NCBI GenBank assembly: GCA_031422335.1 | Contig: JANOQW010000017.1 | Span: forward strand, 11,002-75,001 | DNA length: 64,000 nucleotides | Reading direction: 5' to 3' | Source: Methylotenera_A sp031422335 | GTDB lineage: Bacteria; Pseudomonadota; Gammaproteobacteria; Burkholderiales; Methylophilaceae | Part shown: piece after piece, positions 16,762 through 26,016 of the stretch | How the letters are laid out: each line of letters begins with the position of its first letter | Position numbering within the stretch: the first letter of the stretch is position 1 | Notes under the pieces: model-generated | Told to the model about the DNA's origin: nothing | Database searches by the model: none | Seen by the model: only the letters and a program-made list of their open reading frames with translations | Position numbers and translations under genes: made by a program

Positions 16762-17565
16762 ATGAATATGAACGACGAATTAATAATTGCTGGTAAAACT
16801 TACAGTTCGCGCCTGTTGGTAGGTACGGGCAAATATAAAGACTTTACTGAAACCCGTGCCGCTATTGATGCCAGTGGCGCACAGATTGTCACAGTTGCAA
16901 TCAGAAGAACTAATATTGGCCAACACGCGGGTGAGCCTTCGCTGCTAGATTGCTTGCCGCCAGAACAGTTTACTTATTTGCCCAACACTGCTGGCTGCTA
17001 TTCAGCAGATGATGCGGTGCGCACTTTGCGCTTGGCGCGCGAGTTATTAGATGGTCATAAGTTGGTGAAGTTAGAAGTGTTGGGGGACCCAAAAACGCTG
17101 TACCCTAATGTGATTGAGACCATCGCCGCGGCAAAAACTTTGGTAAAAGACGGCTTTGACGTCATGGTGTATACCTCGGACGATCCGATTATCGCCAAGC
17201 AGCTAGAAGAGATTGGTTGCTGTGCGGTGATGCCACTGGCCTCACTCATCGGCTCTGGCATGGGCATTTTAAACCCATGGAATTTGCAAATAATTATTGA
17301 AAATGCAAAAGTGCCAGTGCTGGTGGATGCTGGCGTAGGCACCGCCAGCGATGCAGCGATTGCCATGGAGCTAGGCTGCGCGGGCATTTTAATGAATACT
17401 GCCATTGCAGCTGCAAACAATCCAGTTTTAATGGCAGCCGCCATGAAGAAAGCGGTAGAAGCAGGCCGCGAAGCGTTTTTGGCAGGCCGTATGCCCAAAA
17501 AATTGTATTCTGCCAGTGCTAGCTCGCCCACCACTGGCATGATTACGGCTGGTAAGATTGACTAG
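16762..17565 (+). CDS. thiG: Thiazole synthase ThiG
   Basis: Condenses 1-deoxyxylulose 5-phosphate, ThiS thiocarboxylate and dehydroglycine into the thiazole phosphate moiety of thiamin. A 267-residue TIM barrel with RLLVGTGKY near residue 17, the Schiff-base lysine K103 in VKLEVLGDP, and the phosphate-binding ends VLVDAGVGTASDAA and GILMNTAIAAA. An ATG at 16768 (MNDELI) is an alternative start and is better spaced from the GAG upstream. It forms an operon with thiS and, one base after its stop, apaG. ThiH or ThiO, needed for dehydroglycine, is not in the window. Confidence 0.96.
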   Translation: MNMNDELIIAGKTYSSRLLVGTGKYKDFTETRAAIDASGAQIVTVAIRRTNIGQHAGEPSLLDCLPPEQFTYLPNTAGCYSADDAVRTLRLARELLDGHKLVKLEVLGDPKTLYPNVIETIAAAKTLVKDGFDVMVYTSDDPIIAKQLEEIGCCAVMPLASLIGSGMGILNPWNLQIIIENAKVPVLVDAGVGTASDAAIAMELGCAGILMNTAIAAANNPVLMAAAMKKAVEAGREAFLAGRMPKKLYSASASSPTTGMITAGKID

Positions 17566-17566
17566 C

Positions 17567-17950
17567 ATGGTTGATAGCAAAAAATATGCATTTAAGGTGC
17601 GTGTACAAACTGCCTATTTGCTAGACCAATCTGACCCAGAAGACAGCAAATATGCGTTTGCCTACACAGTGACAATTGCCAATATTGGCAATATCTCTGC
17701 GCAACTGATTAGCCGCCATTGGGTGATTACCGACGCCAATAATCACGTGCAAGAAGTAAAAGGTTTGGGTGTTGTAGGCGCGCAGCCTTTATTGGCGCCA
17801 GGTCAGCAGTTTGAATACACCAGTGGTACGTTGCTGGCAACGCCAGTGGGCGCAATGCGTGGCACCTATAAAATAGTCGCAGAAGATGGCAATTTTTTTG
17901 ACGCCGTGATTGAACCATTTACCTTGGCTGTGCCTAAAGTATTGAATTAG
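17567..17950 (+). CDS. apaG: ApaG domain protein
   Basis: A 127-residue immunoglobulin-like beta-sandwich of the ApaG family. SKYAFAYTVTIANIGNISAQ and SRHWVITDA are diagnostic, as are GLGVVGAQPLLAPGQQFEYTSG and the C-terminal GTYKIVAEDG...F. The family was linked to Co2+/Mg2+ resistance in enterobacteria and its fold is shared with protein-interaction domains. The molecular role is uncertain. ATG 17567 follows the thiG stop by one base, so translation is probably coupled. An in-frame TTG at 17558 lies inside thiG. Confidence 0.93.
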   Translation: MVDSKKYAFKVRVQTAYLLDQSDPEDSKYAFAYTVTIANIGNISAQLISRHWVITDANNHVQEVKGLGVVGAQPLLAPGQQFEYTSGTLLATPVGAMRGTYKIVAEDGNFFDAVIEPFTLAVPKVLN

Positions 17951-17966
17951 AGTTTACGAGTAAATT

Positions 17967-19187
17967 TTGAAAAACATACTTCTTGTTTTAACTGCCTTGC
18001 TGGTAGTTGCTTGCAGCAAAGGCAATGTGAAACCTATAGCGCAAAGCGGTGCATCCAACTGCGATTGCACAGCACAAACCTCGCCACCAGCAGACAGCAA
18101 ACCTGCTGTCTTCCAAGATTATGCCTTATTAAAACCCGCGCAGTGGAAAGATATCGATGGCTTTGCAGAGGATGACATGAGCGCTGCTTGGCCTGCATGG
18201 CTGCAAAGTTGCAGTACGCTAAAAAATAAAACACAAAACAATCAACAGCTTTGGCAAAATGCTTGCAGCGCCGCAAGCGCATTAAATAAACCCAACAAAC
18301 AAGTGGCACAAGCCTATTTTGCTGAATACTTTGACGTGTATAGCACCAGCAACGCGGAGGGTAATGATACTGGGCTAATCACAGGTTATTATCAGCCTTT
18401 GTTAAAAGGTAGCCTTACTAAGACTAGCCAATATTCATATCCACTCTATAAACAACCCGCAGATTTAATCACGGTAGATTTAGGTGAAACTTACCCTGAG
18501 CTGAAAAATAAGCGGGTGCGCGGAAAAATAAAAGGAAATAAGTTGGTGCCCTACCCCACGCGGGCTGAGATTGAAACAGCAACTTCTCCGCTGGCAGGCA
18601 ACGAATTGGTATGGATTGATGACCAGGTAGAAGGCTTTTTTTTGCAAGTACAAGGCTCTGGCATCGTGCAGCTTGATAATGGGCAAACGATGCAGGTGGG
18701 CTATGCCGACCAAAATGGGCAGGCTTATAATTCTATTGGTCGTGTACTGATTGAACGCGGCGAGCTGAGTAAAGACCAAGCCAGCATGCAAGGGATTAAA
18801 AATTGGGCGACTAAGAATCCTGCCAAACTACAGGAGTTATTGAACGCGAATCCTAGTTATGTGTTTTTTAGAGAATTACCTGCTGGCCTGTCAGGCCCAC
18901 TGGGCGCGCTTGGCGTGCCACTTACTGCGGAGCGTAGCATGGCAATTGACCCAAGACATGTGCCACTTGGCGCGCCAGTCTTCTTATCCACTACACAGCC
19001 TAACAGTAATAAACCACTTAAAAAATTAATGGTGGCGCAAGATACCGGTGGCGCCATTAAAGGCGGTGTGCGAGCCGATTATTTTTGGGGCGCGGGTGAA
19101 AATGCGGGTAAGCAAGCGGGTAGCATGAAGCAACAAGGTAAAATTTGGGTATTGCTACCTAAAGGGTTTGAGCTACCTAACAAATAA
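17967..19187 (+). CDS. mltA: Membrane-bound lytic murein transglycosylase A
   Basis: An outer-membrane lipoprotein that cleaves the MurNAc-GlcNAc bond with formation of 1,6-anhydro ends. The lipobox LVVAC places the lipidated cysteine at residue 16. The MltA domain follows (TGYYQPLLKGS at about residue 132, VEGFFLQVQGSG, FFRELPAG). The C-terminal 3D domain has the conserved AQDTGGAIKGGVRADYFWG containing the catalytic aspartates. Translation must start at TTG 17967, as no ATG precedes the lipobox. It lies 16 bases after apaG, so it is probably the last gene of the thiS operon, before a terminator. Confidence 0.94.
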   Translation: MKNILLVLTALLVVACSKGNVKPIAQSGASNCDCTAQTSPPADSKPAVFQDYALLKPAQWKDIDGFAEDDMSAAWPAWLQSCSTLKNKTQNNQQLWQNACSAASALNKPNKQVAQAYFAEYFDVYSTSNAEGNDTGLITGYYQPLLKGSLTKTSQYSYPLYKQPADLITVDLGETYPELKNKRVRGKIKGNKLVPYPTRAEIETATSPLAGNELVWIDDQVEGFFLQVQGSGIVQLDNGQTMQVGYADQNGQAYNSIGRVLIERGELSKDQASMQGIKNWATKNPAKLQELLNANPSYVFFRELPAGLSGPLGALGVPLTAERSMAIDPRHVPLGAPVFLSTTQPNSNKPLKKLMVAQDTGGAIKGGVRADYFWGAGENAGKQAGSMKQQGKIWVLLPKGFELPNK

Positions 19188-19230
19188 GATAGTCACGTTT
19201 TAAATTAAACTAGTTATATTTTAAACAATA

Positions 19231-19256
19231 AAAAAGCGCTCGTTAAGAGCGCTTTT
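19231..19256. terminator. Bidirectional terminator between mltA and pqqA
   Basis: AAAAAGCGCTC, a GTTAA loop, GAGCGCTTTT. It can end mltA on the plus strand and pqqA on the minus strand. Confidence 0.9.
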
Positions 19257-19275
19257 ACGTAGCAAAAAACAAAAA

Positions 19276-19347
19276 TTATTTGTTCATTACGTACATTGTA
19301 ACTTCGAAACCGAAACGCATTTCAGTAGCAGCTGGTGTTGTCCACAT
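19276..19347 (-). CDS. pqqA: Coenzyme PQQ precursor peptide PqqA
   Basis: A 23-residue peptide with an excellent SD (AAGGAGA, 5-7 bases before ATG 19347). It starts MWTTP and carries FGFEVTMY. E15 and Y19 have the E-x3-Y spacing of the two residues that are cross-linked and excised to form pyrroloquinoline quinone. PQQ is the cofactor of methanol dehydrogenases. The biosynthesis genes pqqBCDE are not nearby, so this copy stands alone, with its own probable promoter (TTGAGT and TATTAC on the minus strand, upstream) and the terminator at 19231-19256. PqqA genes are often missed because of their size. Confidence 0.93.
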   Translation of the reverse strand: MWTTPAATEMRFGFEVTMYVMNK

Positions 19348-19457
19348 AATAATCTCCTTAGTTAAAATTCGTTTTGCTTTGTTTTCACTACGCATCACGT
19401 AATAAGAATAGTACACAGTTACTCAATAACTAGTGTGTTTAATCTACTTAAAAATAG

Positions 19458-19474
19458 CTAATGATTTTCATTAG
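19458..19474 (-). terminator. Short hairpin after the TIM-barrel/kinase gene
   Basis: CTAATGA, a three-base loop, then TCATTAG. On the minus strand it is followed by CTATTTTT. It may be a weak terminator separating the envelope operon from pqqA, or an operator for pqqA. Confidence 0.4.
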
Positions 19475-19486
19475 ATTAGGCCTAAA

Positions 19487-21730
19487 TTAAGTTTGGCCTT
19501 TAATACGCTTCATCAGCTTTTTCAACCCCTTGCGGCCAATGGTACGCTTTAACGAAACTTTAAAGTCGTACAAATAAAAGCTCAGTTTGTCTCGCCAACT
19601 AAAGCTAGAACCAATGCCCGAAAAGTAATAGGCCATTAAACGCTTTCTATTCAGCCAATCGAGCTTATGGCATGCACGTGCCATGTCTGCCAGCATATAT
19701 TTGCGCGCAAAAGGCGGGTATAGTTGGTCACGTAAACGCGCAGTATCAATCAATGAAAATTGCAGTTTACTATCAACCAAGTTGACCAAAATATTTCCAC
19801 CTGATAAATCACGAAACCAAATCAGACGCTGATGCATGGTGAGGCAAAATTGTGCCACTTGTTTCAAAATATCGTCTGCTGCAATATTGTTCCATGTGGT
19901 TTCACCGCGCGCAAATCCGGCAAATAGCTGGCCAACTGTTGTTTCTGCAGTGATAAATTCGCAAATATAAAAATTTTGTTTAAGCGTGGTATCGCCCACT
20001 TTTTCAAAATACGCCACAGGTGCTGCCGTGCCGATACCGCGCCGCATTAGTTGCATCGCGCCGTTCCAACTACGTTTAGCTTTGCTCGGTTTAAAACGGT
20101 CTAGCAAGGCTTTATGCGGATACATTTTGACGGGCTGTTTAATCGTCAGTTGCATATTTGCATTTCGTGGGTCAGGTACTGCCCAAATAGCATTACGGGC
20201 ATGTCGCAAAGCCGCGTCCTTATTGGGCTGCAGCAAGATGTTTGGATGTAGTTTTTCCACGATTAAATCGGCTTCTACTTGATTGGTAGCCAATATCAGG
20301 CCATCCCAACCGTCTTGCAAAAATCGATAATATTGCTTGCCCCGTACATGCGCATGAATTGCTAAATTTTTGGCTAAAGTTGGCGGTGTATTTAACCGAG
20401 GCGCTTGTTCAGCCAGCCAACACAAGTAAACGGGCGATTCGCTGATGTACGTTTGCACGCTCTGTATAGTGTGCCCATCGCGATGATAAACCGTAGCATT
20501 CGCCAGCATTTTTGCATCATAAATATCGGTTAAAAATGCAATCTTGCCGTCGCTTGTCCACGCCATATGAAGGACTTTGTCTGCTTGTTGAAAGTGATGA
20601 ATTTCTAAGCCAGCAGCGGTTACAATGGCCTGCACATAGTATGCACCTTGCGTCATAAGCACAGCAGTTTTAACCGCATTAAAGCTTGGGTAATGGCGAT
20701 AGTTTTTTAATTGGCCGTTGGTTTGAGCATAATATGCGACTTGCTCAAGCGCGGGGTATTCTGCTTCGTTTAAGCCGTTATCAATTAAGCCTTCACGCGC
20801 GCAAATCAGCGCTCCCCAATTGGCTTGGGAAAAGCCGCCACTTGCCGCCATCAACGCCAAATAACGCGCAGCATAATCTGCCTGTTTTTGTGCTGTATCA
20901 GGCAAAATACGCCCAATACGAAACATCGCCCAAAACGCAACAGAAGAAACCAGTTGTGGCACGCCAAAATCAGCACCAATTTTTTGTAAAATACGCGCTT
21001 TTTTGATGAGGTTAACTTTAAAACAAGTCGCCCAGCGATATTTAAAAATACGGTGGTCAAAGCGTTCTGGCTCAATGGTACGCTCGGCAAATAAATTGTT
21101 GCTGTGCATATCTGGCAGCAAGTTTTTTTGCTTAAAAGTGTTGAGTAAACTGATGTTATAAAAAGGCTCAAAATCTTGTACATTTGGGCCTATCAAAACC
21201 AGATTACGCGCTTTCATTACTTCATGAGCAATCTGCCATGCGCTCAAAAAACCATCATAAGTGTAGCCAGCCCAGCGCTTACGATTAATGGTGGTACCAA
21301 TTTCTAGCTGCTTAATTTGGCTGCCAAAAGTATCCAACACCGCTTCTAAAAACTCCCGCCAAACCGCTTGTTCGGCAGCATTTTGCATAATTTTTGCGAC
21401 AGCAAACGGCTGCACAATATGCAGCGTCACCTGCAAATTGCGCGCTATAAGCGCGCGTAAAAATCGCGCATTAAAATTGTTTAAATCGCCATAGCTAAAA
21501 TCTAGGCGCACTTGTTTGATGCCCAGTGCTTTCACTTGCGCAATCACGTAAGCATCCATGGTAGGGTCGGCGCTACTGGCCACACAGATGCCAAAAAAGT
21601 CATCAGGAATAAGGTGATTGGTTAGCGGAAAATGGCCATTTTTAATGCGCATGCCACCGCGAAAAAAATAGCTTAAGCCATCGCGAATGACTTGCCCAGT
21701 CAGCATAGAAGCTTGTTTTCTGGTGCTCAT
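19487..21730 (-). CDS. Fusion protein: glycoside-hydrolase-like TIM barrel plus lipopolysaccharide-kinase (InaA/WaaP-like) domain
   Basis: A 747-residue protein with no signal peptide. Residues about 40-320 read as a GH39/GH5-like barrel (GICVASSADPTMDAYV, VKALGIKQVRLDFSYGDL, LEIGTTINRKRW, PNVQDFEPFYN). The usual Asn-Glu acid/base pair is replaced by Thr-Thr (146-147 in EIGTTINRKRW). The strand that should carry the nucleophile reads LVSSVAFW, so it looks catalytically dead. The C-terminal 200 residues resemble small-molecule kinases that phosphorylate lipid A core sugars. F-R-D641-L-S-G-G-N646 is the catalytic loop and D662 (LIDTAR) the metal-binding Asp. It follows the LtaS-like gene by ten bases. 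Substrate unknown. Domain assignment is by motif only. Confidence 0.65.
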   Translation of the reverse strand: MSTRKQASMLTGQVIRDGLSYFFRGGMRIKNGHFPLTNHLIPDDFFGICVASSADPTMDAYVIAQVKALGIKQVRLDFSYGDLNNFNARFLRALIARNLQVTLHIVQPFAVAKIMQNAAEQAVWREFLEAVLDTFGSQIKQLEIGTTINRKRWAGYTYDGFLSAWQIAHEVMKARNLVLIGPNVQDFEPFYNISLLNTFKQKNLLPDMHSNNLFAERTIEPERFDHRIFKYRWATCFKVNLIKKARILQKIGADFGVPQLVSSVAFWAMFRIGRILPDTAQKQADYAARYLALMAASGGFSQANWGALICAREGLIDNGLNEAEYPALEQVAYYAQTNGQLKNYRHYPSFNAVKTAVLMTQGAYYVQAIVTAAGLEIHHFQQADKVLHMAWTSDGKIAFLTDIYDAKMLANATVYHRDGHTIQSVQTYISESPVYLCWLAEQAPRLNTPPTLAKNLAIHAHVRGKQYYRFLQDGWDGLILATNQVEADLIVEKLHPNILLQPNKDAALRHARNAIWAVPDPRNANMQLTIKQPVKMYPHKALLDRFKPSKAKRSWNGAMQLMRRGIGTAAPVAYFEKVGDTTLKQNFYICEFITAETTVGQLFAGFARGETTWNNIAADDILKQVAQFCLTMHQRLIWFRDLSGGNILVNLVDSKLQFSLIDTARLRDQLYPPFARKYMLADMARACHKLDWLNRKRLMAYYFSGIGSSFSWRDKLSFYLYDFKVSLKRTIGRKGLKKLMKRIKGQT

Positions 21731-21740
21731 TTTTTGTATC

Positions 21741-23708
21741 TTAATGAGCCAAGCGATAGCGTTGCTCGGTGTATAGCAATGCTGGCAGTAATGAATTTGC
21801 TAGCGCACGTTGTGCTAAGTCTTGCGCATCGGCTGGCGCTGCAGTTTCGTTTAAGTGTTTAGTTTTTGTGTCATATACAGCAAACGCAGCAGCTTTATCT
21901 TCACGCAGCACCACAACTTTATTGGCTTCAACCGTTTGCTCCATCCATGCAAAATTATAGTTGTATTGCATCATGGCACGGCCTAAATAATCTGCAGGAA
22001 CATTCGACAAATCTTGCCCAGTCATCGGATGTTGCGCGCTAATACCCATCAGCGATAACACGGTGACAGGCAAATCAATTTGGCTCGCCATGGTAGTAAT
22101 AGTTTTAGGCTGAATATCAGCACCCAAAATTAGGCCAGGAATATGAAAGCGCTCGATTGGTACTAAGGCATCTCCACGCACGCGAATGTCATGATCGGCC
22201 ACCACTAAAAACACCGTATCTTTCCAGTAAGCGCTGGCTTTGGCTTTTTTAAAGAACTCACCCATGGCGTAATCGGCATATTTCACTGCATTGTTATCGG
22301 TAGCTTTTGGTTGTTCGTATAGCTCAATTCTGCCATCGGGGAACTCAAACGGTGCGTGGTTGCTAGAGGTAAATGCAAGCGTAAAAAATGGTTTGCCGCT
22401 TGCATGGTGCGCTAACAATTTTTCGTGTGTAATATTCAGCAAATCTTCGTCCGATGCGCCCCAGCTACCTAAAAATATGGGATTTTTGTAATCTTTTTGT
22501 TCCACAATATGTTGAAAGCCGTTGCCCATAAAAAAGCTGCGCATGTTATCAAAATGCGATTCACCACCATAAATAAACTCGGTGCTATAGCCTTGTTTAG
22601 CTAGCAGTGCGGCAATGCTGAAAAAGTTTTTTTGGCTGAGAGATAGCTTAACCGTGCTATCGGCTGGCGTTGGTTGAAAGCCGGTAATAACTGCCTCTAT
22701 ACCGCGCACACTGCGGGTGCCCGTGGCATATAACTGGGTAAACCAAATGCCCTCACTTTTTAATTTTTCTAGGTTGGGCGTTACGGGCACGCCGCCAAGT
22801 GATTCTACAAAAGTGGCACCCAAGCTTTCTTGCAAAATAATCACCAAATTAAGTGGTTTATCGCGTTTTATGCTGGGGGTTAAAGTTTTAAGCGTGGGGA
22901 TGTCAGTATCTTGTGCACCAGTCAGTTTAAAAACTTCGGAGCGATCCATTTTTCCGTAAATTTGGCTAGATTTACTCTCATTCTGCAAACTGTAAGCCGC
23001 GTAAATGACGGAGTAGCCTGAGTTTAAAATGAGGCTATTCACCATGCTATCTTGGGTAATGGCAAACATGGCGGGGTTAGCAGGGCGGTGGCCAAGTGTA
23101 GAGCGAATAGACAGTGCTATGAGTAAAAACAGTAGCGGCCACAACAGCCAGATTTTTTTGTTAGACCAACTGGTAGTTGCATTTAACCAAGGCTGCATAA
23201 AGCGGCGCATACTCCAAATGGCCAGCAGAGTAAAACCAAATCCTGCAAAAATATCCACTTTAAAGCCGCGCCACAGCATATTGAAAATCTCTTTGGGATA
23301 TTTTAAATATTCGACGAATATTCTATTCGGCCGCACATCGTATTCCATGATAAAACCGGGTGTAGAAGCTTCTAAAAATACCAGCAATACCACGCAAGCG
23401 ATGACCCAAAAATAAGTGAATTTTTGCCAAACTTTAAATAGCTTGGAGATAGCAAAAATGGGCGCTAACAGCATGGGAATGAGCACCAATAAGCCTAATT
23501 GAATGATATCAACGCGAATTCCTTGCAGCAAAATTTCGAACAGCTTGCCAGTCGCATTAACGCGCTCAAACTTCCACAAAACAAGACCCAAACGCGAGGC
23601 TGATAGTATGATTAAACCCACTAAAATCATGGCAACTAGCGGCGCAAATGGGCCAAGCTTATTGGATAACTGCCAAATGATGTGCTGTAATTTTTTAAGC
23701 ATACGCAT
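21741..23708 (-). CDS. LtaS/OpgB-like phosphotransferase of the sulfatase fold
   Basis: A 655-residue inner-membrane enzyme. Five hydrophobic segments occupy residues about 20-205, then a large periplasmic alkaline-phosphatase-fold domain starts near 285. Visible active-site elements are E294 (ILQESLG, metal), T331 in YATGTRSVRG (the position of the nucleophilic threonine of lipoteichoic acid synthases), GGESHFDNM, and VVADHD near residue 518. Relatives transfer phosphoglycerol from phosphatidylglycerol, or phosphoethanolamine, to glycans. In a Gram-negative the acceptor may be a periplasmic glucan or LPS. It is the gene just before the barrel/kinase fusion and surely co-expressed with it. 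Confidence 0.82.
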   Translation of the reverse strand: MRMLKKLQHIIWQLSNKLGPFAPLVAMILVGLIILSASRLGLVLWKFERVNATGKLFEILLQGIRVDIIQLGLLVLIPMLLAPIFAISKLFKVWQKFTYFWVIACVVLLVFLEASTPGFIMEYDVRPNRIFVEYLKYPKEIFNMLWRGFKVDIFAGFGFTLLAIWSMRRFMQPWLNATTSWSNKKIWLLWPLLFLLIALSIRSTLGHRPANPAMFAITQDSMVNSLILNSGYSVIYAAYSLQNESKSSQIYGKMDRSEVFKLTGAQDTDIPTLKTLTPSIKRDKPLNLVIILQESLGATFVESLGGVPVTPNLEKLKSEGIWFTQLYATGTRSVRGIEAVITGFQPTPADSTVKLSLSQKNFFSIAALLAKQGYSTEFIYGGESHFDNMRSFFMGNGFQHIVEQKDYKNPIFLGSWGASDEDLLNITHEKLLAHHASGKPFFTLAFTSSNHAPFEFPDGRIELYEQPKATDNNAVKYADYAMGEFFKKAKASAYWKDTVFLVVADHDIRVRGDALVPIERFHIPGLILGADIQPKTITTMASQIDLPVTVLSLMGISAQHPMTGQDLSNVPADYLGRAMMQYNYNFAWMEQTVEANKVVVLREDKAAAFAVYDTKTKHLNETAAPADAQDLAQRALANSLLPALLYTEQRYRLAH

Positions 23709-23780
23709 AACTTTAAAGTGAATATTGCATTATAAAGCTTTGATCAAGTCTTTGACTAAGACTTTCATGACGACTTGAGA

Positions 23781-25112
23781 TTAAGTTAAGTTGCGGCATT
23801 TGCCTTTAAGCCATGCCACAAAGCTGTGAAAGTATTCTGGTTGGCGCAGGCATAAATAAATGCAGATAATGATGTTAAGCAAGGCGACCGATAAAAATAG
23901 CTGTGGAATGCTGTAGCCATGATTGAACACCCACACTGAAAATAACGCCGAAATTACCATAAAAAAGGCGTTCATAATGTTATTGGCGGCAATAATGCGC
24001 GATTGAACATTTTTAGCGACACGGGTTTGAATCAGCACATATAAAGGCACAATGTAAAAGCCACCAAATAGGCCAATCAATGCAATATCGATTAACATGC
24101 GCCAATTACTTATTTGGCTCGCAAACTGCATACTGCTTTGCAGAGCAGCGCCAGAAGCCTCATGGATATTGGCGCTTGAGGCATATAAATCTGCTCCAAA
24201 CACGATCATGCCCAATGCACCAAACATGACTAGTCCTAATTCTAGGCGCCCGCGCGATAATTTTTCGCACAAAAGTGAGCCAATGCCAATGCCGATAGAA
24301 AACACACAGAGCAGCAAAATAAACACACTTTCATCACCATGCAGCACATTTTTTGCTAAGTTAGGAAACTGCGCCAACAAAGTTGCGCCGTAAAACCAAA
24401 ACCACGAAATAGCCACAATCGCCACCCAAATGGATTGTTGCTGCCAGATAAGTTTGACGTTTTTAATGGTTTCGGTGATGGGATTCCAATTGATTTTTAA
24501 GTGTGGGTCAGCGGCTGGCGTGTTTGGCACGCCACGGCTACTGCAATAACCCAAAATTGCAATCAATAAAATAGCGAGGCTAGTCAATAATTCATGATTG
24601 TCTAAGGTGGCTAGCCACGCACCTAAAATTTGCCCGAATAAAATCGCCACAAAGCTGCCCATCTCCACCATGCCATTGCCACCAATTAATTCATTTTGTT
24701 TTAAATGTTGTGGTAAATAGGCGTATTTAATTGGCCCAAACAAGGTGGAATGCATGCCCATCATAAATAAGGCTGCGCCCAGCAGCCAAATGTTATGCAT
24801 AAAAAACCCTACACTCGCAAACACCATAATGGCGATTTCAAACAGTTTTACCAGCCGAATAATTTGTGATTTTTCAAATTTATCAGCAATTTGGCCAGCA
24901 GTAGCCGAGAACAAAAAAAACGGCAAAATGAACAAACCTGGCAACAAAGTGGCAAGCGTACTGCCATCTACGTTGCTTAAGCTGGCCGCGTGAAAAGCCA
25001 CCAAAGTAATCAGCGCAGTTTTAAATACGTTATCGTTAAACGCACCTAAAAACTGCGTGAAGAAAAACGGGCTAAAACGCTGCTGTTTTAATAGTTGAAA
25101 TTGGTTGTTCAT
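23781..25112 (-). CDS. lplT: Lysophospholipid transporter LplT-like MFS protein
   Basis: A 443-residue MFS permease whose N-terminus (FSPFFFTQFLGAFNDNVFK) is diagnostic of the LplT group. These flip lysophosphatidylethanolamine and lyso-PG across the inner membrane for re-acylation by Aas. GMHSTLFGPIKYAYLPQHL in the middle is also typical. In E. coli lplT is adjacent to aas. Here two hydrolase genes separate them, but all share strand and close spacing. The SD is weak, and the gap to the upstream hydrolase gene is 52 bases. Confidence 0.85.
   Translation of the reverse strand: MNNQFQLLKQQRFSPFFFTQFLGAFNDNVFKTALITLVAFHAASLSNVDGSTLATLLPGLFILPFFLFSATAGQIADKFEKSQIIRLVKLFEIAIMVFASVGFFMHNIWLLGAALFMMGMHSTLFGPIKYAYLPQHLKQNELIGGNGMVEMGSFVAILFGQILGAWLATLDNHELLTSLAILLIAILGYCSSRGVPNTPAADPHLKINWNPITETIKNVKLIWQQQSIWVAIVAISWFWFYGATLLAQFPNLAKNVLHGDESVFILLLCVFSIGIGIGSLLCEKLSRGRLELGLVMFGALGMIVFGADLYASSANIHEASGAALQSSMQFASQISNWRMLIDIALIGLFGGFYIVPLYVLIQTRVAKNVQSRIIAANNIMNAFFMVISALFSVWVFNHGYSIPQLFLSVALLNIIICIYLCLRQPEYFHSFVAWLKGKCRNLT
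24157..24182 (+). repeat. Copy of the CATGGATATT motif inside lplT
   Basis: An exact CATGGATATT at 24161-24170 lies inside a small inverted repeat GCCTCA...TGAGGC. On the coding strand it reads N-I-H-E, the same peptide as the tsaC copy. Confidence 0.7.
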
Positions 25113-25164
25113 ATTTTTAACGCATACTATGCCGTAGTTTTCTATATTGGTTTTCTATAATGCG

Positions 25165-26016
25165 TCAGGGCAGCAGTTTTTTTAGCCATTGGTTACGATA
25201 TAAAAATAAAGCGTCATCGGCATGACCTGCGTTTTTTACCCATTCAACTTTTATTTTTGTCTGTGATTCTGATGCCAAGTATTGCAAACGTTGCGGTGCT
25301 ATTAATTGATCTTGCATGCCATGAATGGCAAAAATGGGCTGCTTAATAGCAGTAACCCAAACATTCGTCTGCATGGGGTAGCGCATCAGCAAACTTACCG
25401 GCACTACTGGCGGCATTTTTTGTTGCGCAATATTGAGCAGTGAATCGTATGCCGCTACCAAAAATACAGGGTTTTGCTGATGCTTTGCCGCGAGTGAAAG
25501 TGCCACGCCTGACCCAAGCGAATAGCCAAAAATAAAGATTTTTTCTGATTTTTCTTGTGCGGCTAACCATTGATAAGCGCGCTCAGCATCGTCTAATAAC
25601 TCGGCTTGGCTAAACCAACAATCGGCAGATTGACCATAACCTGCGTAGTCCCAAGCCATTAAGTTATAACCCAAATTGTGAAAAGCATAAGCATAATCGT
25701 TAATGCTAGCAAGGCTTTCACCGTTACCGTGGTTCATCATTAGTGTACCCTTGGCATTTTTTATTTGCCAAAACGCCACATGCAGTTTGCCACAGTTGCC
25801 ATTTATAAAAGCTTGGCTTGCAGAATCACCCGCTGTTGGTTGCCAATCTGCAGGTACAGTTTGCGCGTATTGTGCAGGAAATAGCATACCTTTTTGCATA
25901 AAATATAATGCGCCACAAGCCAATAGATATGAGGCTGCCAGGGCAGAAAAAATAGTCTTAATTTGCTTCAAAAAAACGTCGCGTTTCAAATATACTGCTT
26001 GAAAATGTGTTGCCAT
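25165..26016 (-). CDS. Membrane-anchored alpha/beta hydrolase
   Basis: A 283-residue serine hydrolase. An N-terminal hydrophobic segment (about residues 21-40) should anchor it facing the periplasm. The core shows the oxyanion region MNHGNGE, the nucleophile S166 in FGYSLGSG, D236 (IHGMQDQLI) and H265 (KNAGHADD), as in the BEM46/YfhR-like peptidase S9-type hydrolases. It overlaps the amidohydrolase gene by 59 bases from ATG 26016. A TTG at 25971 would shorten the overlap to 14 and still retain the anchor. Its place between aas and lplT suggests a lipase or lysophospholipase-like role, which is inference. Confidence 0.75.
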   Translation of the reverse strand: MATHFQAVYLKRDVFLKQIKTIFSALAASYLLACGALYFMQKGMLFPAQYAQTVPADWQPTAGDSASQAFINGNCGKLHVAFWQIKNAKGTLMMNHGNGESLASINDYAYAFHNLGYNLMAWDYAGYGQSADCWFSQAELLDDAERAYQWLAAQEKSEKIFIFGYSLGSGVALSLAAKHQQNPVFLVAAYDSLLNIAQQKMPPVVPVSLLMRYPMQTNVWVTAIKQPIFAIHGMQDQLIAPQRLQYLASESQTKIKVEWVKNAGHADDALFLYRNQWLKKLLP

